Shown here: positions 60,766 to 64,000 of the stretch, one piece after another
How the letters are laid out: every line of letters begins with the position of its first letter
Position numbering within the stretch: position 1 is the first letter of the stretch
From: Macrostomum hystrix
Lineage: Eukaryota; Platyhelminthes; Macrostomidae
DNA length: 64,000 bases
Direction: 5' to 3'
Assembly: GCA_950097015.1 (NCBI GenBank)
Contig: CATNEN010000004.1
Span: forward strand, 124,001-188,000
Translations under genes and position numbers: made by a program
The notes under the pieces: model-generated
Databases searched by the model: none
What the model was told of the DNA's origin: nothing
What the model saw: the letters and a program-made list of their open reading frames with translations, nothing else

Positions 60766-61454
60766 ATGATTTATGATATTTTATTTACGAAATGAAAAAA
60801 AAAATCAAAATAATCTTCAATCACTACTGGCTGAAAATTAGTCTAAATGATTTGACGCAGTGCAGAATCGAACCCTAGCCTAGCCTATAACCTATTCCTA
60901 GTGCCTACACATCGGCTATTCCGACTGTTGGTTGGTGGGTGCAAAAATCAGCCTTATAAAATGAATTCTCAAAGTTCTGGCTTTGTACAATGAAGTGAGA
61001 AAATAGAGTACACTCAGTCTCGCGGTTGGTTGTGTACATTTATTTCAAATTTGTCTCCAGAGTGCAGGCTTCTAACTCAGTCAGCGAGGGGGTGTTGCGC
61101 AATTTGACGATGCAATTCCAATTCAGCGGCAGTGAGTAAAATTCTCAATAGGCCAAGATGGTTTGACCTTTAAAAAATCATGTTTTTCGAATATTTAATC
61201 CCTTTAGCAATAAAGTTAGGCTTAATAAAAATACGTGTAAAATTGTCCCCATATTTGGCATCTTTTGGTGAAGAAATGGTGAAAATCGGTTGAGCCGTTC
61301 GGAAGAAAATCAATTACAACCAACCAACCAAGCAACCAACCATTTCATTTTTAGTATAGTGGACTAGCAAGTTTTGCCCCCCTTCGGGGAGCAGAAATAC
61401 TTTTAATTCGTCTAGTATATACTTTTTAGCAGCTGAATTTACAGACTTTTATAG

Positions 61455-63225
61455 CAACAATGATCCCCTAGTTGATGATGATCCCCTAGTTGACAATTAT
61501 CCCCCAGTTGACAATGAACCCCCAGTTGACAATGAACCCCCAGTTGACAATGATCCCCCAGTTGACAATGATCCCCCAGTTGACAATGATCCCACAGTTG
61601 ACAATGATCCCCCAGTTGACAAAGATCCCCAGTTCACAATGATCCCCCAGTTGATGATGATCCCCCAGTTGATGATGATCCCCCAGTTGAAAATGATCCC
61701 CCATGCAGTTGACAATGATCCCCCAGTTGACAATGATCCCCCAGTTGACAATGATCCCCAAGTTAACAAAGATCCCCCAGTTCACAATGATCCCCCAGTT
61801 GATGATGACTCCCCATTGATGATGATCCCCAGTTAACAATGTTCCTCCAGTTGACAATGTTCCCCCAGTTGACAATGATCCCCCAGTTGATGATGATCCC
61901 CCAGTTGACAATGATCCCCCAGTTGACAATGATCCCCCAGTTGACAATGATCCCCCAGTTGACAATGATCCCGCCCGTTGACAATGATCCCCCAGTTGAT
62001 GATGATCACCCAGTTGACAATGATCCCCCAGTTGACAATGATCCCCCAGTTGACAATGATTCCCGAGTTGACAATGATCCCGCCTGTTGACAATGATCCC
62101 CCAGTTGACAATGATCCCCCACTTGAAAATGATCCCCCAGTTGACAATGATCCCCCAGTTGACAACGATCCCCCAGTTGACAATGATCCCCCAGTTGACA
62201 ATGATCCCGCCCGTTGACAATGATCCCACAGTTGACAATGAACCCCCAGTTGACAATGAACCCCCAGTTGACAATGAACCCCCAGTTGACAATGATCCCC
62301 CAGTTGACAATGATCCCCCAGTTGACAATGATCCCCCAGTTGACAATGAACCCCCAGTTGACAATGATCCCCCAGTTGACAATGATCCCCCAGTTGACAA
62401 TGATCCCCCAGTTGACAATGAACCCCAGTTGACAACGATCCCCAAGTTGACAATGATCCCCCAGTTGACAATGATCCCGCCCGTTGACAATGATCCCACA
62501 GTTGACAATGAACCCCCAGTTGGCAATGAACCCCCAGTTGACAATGAACCCCCAGTTGACAATGATCCCCCAGTTGACAATGATCCCCCAGTTGACAATG
62601 AACCCCCAGTTGACAATGATCCCCCAGTTGACAATGATCCCCCAGTTGACAATGATCCCCCAGTTGACAATGAACCCCAGTTGACAACGATACCCCAGTT
62701 GACAATGATCCCCCAGTTGACAATGATCCCGCCCGTTGACAATGATCCCACAGTTGACAATGAACCCCCAGTTGACAATGAACCCCCAGTTGACAATGAT
62801 CCCCCAGTTGACAATGATCCCCCAGTTGACAATGATCCCCCAGTTGACAATGATCCCCCAGTTGACAATGATCCCCCAGTTGACAATGATCCCCCAGTTG
62901 ACAATGATCCCCCAGTTGACAATGATCCCACAGTTGACAATGATCCCCCAGTTGACAATGATCCCCCAGTTCACAATGATCCCCCAGTTCACAATGATCC
63001 CCCAGTTGACAATGATCCCCCAGTTGACAATTATCCCCCAGTTGACAATTATCCCCCAGTTTACCATGATCCCCCAGTTGACGATTATCCCCCAGTTGAC
63101 CATTACCCCCTCGCAGTTGACAATGATCCCCCAGTTGACAATTATCCCCCAGTTTACCATGATCCCCCAGTTGACGATTATCCCCCAGTTCACCATGATC
63201 CCCATTTTGATGATGACTCCCCAGT
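61455..63225. repeat. 18-bp minisatellite, Helitron copy 2
   Basis: About 98 copies of the same 18-bp unit as copy 1. A marker variant, CCCGCCCGTTGACAATGATC, recurs near 62211, 62478 and 62730, showing a higher-order repeat of about 250-270 bp. The 5' edge on the minus strand is diverged (GACGATTATC, GACCATTACC). Confidence 0.95.
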
Positions 63226-63239
63226 TGACGTTGATTTTT

Positions 63240-64000
63240 CAAACGCTGGGTTAGCCAAGATTCAATTTCAGGTTTCGCCATGTTTTAAACCCTGGTGGGC
63301 TATGATTCAAACTCTGGTTTAGCCATGATTCAAACTCTGGTTTAGCCATGATTCAAACTCTGGTTTAGCCATGATTCAAACGCTGGGTTAGCCATTATTG
63401 AAACTCGGTTTTTGCCATGATTCAAACTCTGGTTTAGCCATGATTCAAACGCTGGGTTAGCCATGATTGAAACTCTGGTTTAGCCAAGATTCAAACTCTG
63501 GTTGGCTATGATTTCAAACTCTGGTTTAGCCATGATTCAAACTCTGGTTTAGCCATGATTCAGACGCTGGTTTAGCCATGCTGATGATGATGGTTTAGCC
63601 ATGATTCAGACTCTGGTTTAGCCATGATTCAAACTCTGGTTGGCTAGGATTTCAAACTCTGGTTTAGCCATGATTCAAACTCTGGTTTAGCCATGATTCA
63701 AACTCTGGTTTAGCCATGATTCAAGCTCTGGTTTAGCCATGATTCAAACTCTGGTTTAGCCATGATTCAAACTCTGGTTTAGCCATGATTCAAACTCTGG
63801 TTTAGCCATGATTCAAACTCTGGTTTAGCCATGATTCAAACTCTGGTTTAGCCATGATTCAGACTCTGGTTTAGCCATGATTCAAACTCTGGTTTAGCCA
63901 TGATTGAAACTCTGGTTTAGCGATGATTTAAACTCTGGTTTAGCCACGATTCAAACTCTGGTTTAGCCATGATTCAAACTCTGGTTTAGCCATGATTCAA
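63240..64000. repeat. 23-bp minisatellite, Helitron copy 2 (continues past the window)
   Basis: About 32 copies of the 23-bp unit GGTTTAGCCATGATTCAAAC plus TCT. In this copy AAACTCT predominates over AGACTCT, so the two elements' arrays have homogenised separately. It is cut by the window end. Confidence 0.93.

Larger units (their letters stand above)
57048..61363 (-). mobile_element. Non-autonomous Helitron-like element with two minisatellites, copy 1
   Basis: Read on the minus strand, the 3' end has a 7-bp stem hairpin (GCTCCCC-GAA-GGGGGGC, 57076-57060), an 8-nt spacer AAAACATG and the terminus CTAG at 57051-57048, followed by T in the flank. This is the canonical Helitron 3' end. The proposed 5' end is TCCACTATACTAAAAATG at 61363, starting with TC; it is followed by a GGTTGG-rich stretch and ACGGCTCAACCGATTTTC, which resembles known animal Helitron 5' regions. 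Inside are an 18-bp array (57149-58595) and a 23-bp array (58780-60765). No Rep/helicase frame is present, so it would depend on a partner. The 5' boundary is inferred from the junction with copy 2. Confidence 0.68.
61364..64000 (-). mobile_element. Non-autonomous Helitron-like element, copy 2 (runs off the window)
   Basis: The 3' end on the minus strand is a hairpin (61392-61376, same sequence as copy 1), spacer AAAACTTG and CTAG at 61367-61364. It abuts the TC start of copy 1 with no gap, a head-to-tail junction. The same order of an 18-bp array then a 23-bp array follows. About 75 nt next to the hairpin (61393-61454) closely match 57077-57140 of copy 1, which supports homology independently of the arrays. 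The 5' end lies beyond 64000. Confidence 0.66.

Noticed and set aside
57110-63322. Frames of 370-490 residues such as repeats of STGGSL, IIVNWG or MIPQLT
   Set aside because: An 18-bp unit equals six codons and leaves both strands open in several frames; six alternative translations of the same DNA cannot all be genes and none has a promoter or domain.

Overview
This window is nuclear DNA of an animal (metazoan). It carries four intron-containing genes found only in animals or typical of them: an AHCYL/IRBIT-type S-adenosylhomocysteine hydrolase-like gene, a FAM234/ITFG3-like FG-GAP membrane protein, a beta-tubulin and a FoxO forkhead factor. GT-AG introns, tRNA-headed SINEs, Helitron-like termini and a Crypton-type recombinase remnant fit a eukaryote. 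GC-rich exons sit in AT-rich non-coding DNA. The central-domain SINEs recall those described from lophotrochozoans, so a spiralian such as a flatworm or mollusc is a reasonable guess, but this is weak inference.

Layout. 1-7.1 kb: intergenic DNA with a decayed Crypton-type tyrosine recombinase (1107-2496), a 41-bp and a 25-bp minisatellite and a tRNA-derived SINE. 7.1-15.6 kb (minus): nine-exon AHCYL-like gene (629 aa) with a tRNA-Arg(TCT) in intron 3. 15.6-27.2 kb: intergenic DNA, SINE copies and a 2.25-kb array of a 26-bp unit. 27.2-35.8 kb (minus): FAM234-like gene, at least eight exons. 35.8-38.7 kb: divergent AT-rich spacer with a SINE. 38.66-41.50 kb (plus): four-exon beta-tubulin, 444 aa. 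41.5-50.1 kb: mostly minisatellite arrays. 50.07-56.50 kb (minus): two-exon FoxO, 471 aa, with a 5-kb intron full of arrays and two SINEs flanked by target-site duplications. 57.05-64 kb: two apparently head-to-tail Helitron-like elements on the minus strand, each with an 18-bp and a 23-bp minisatellite core; the second runs off the window.

The dominant theme is minisatellites, about 30 arrays with mostly distinct units. Introns are either very short (71-118 bp) or enlarged, and nine of the ten introns over 500 bp contain an array whose first unit lies 1 to about 100 nt from the 5' splice site. In two introns the array starts at the splice donor itself. The last AHCYL intron is an exact multiple of three, has no stop codon and is in frame with both exons. 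The long ORFs over the arrays are consequences of unit length and composition, not genes. The four genes share no pathway; they are ordinary neighbours. Exon models were built by hand from splice consensus, reading phase and remembered family sequence. No search was run.
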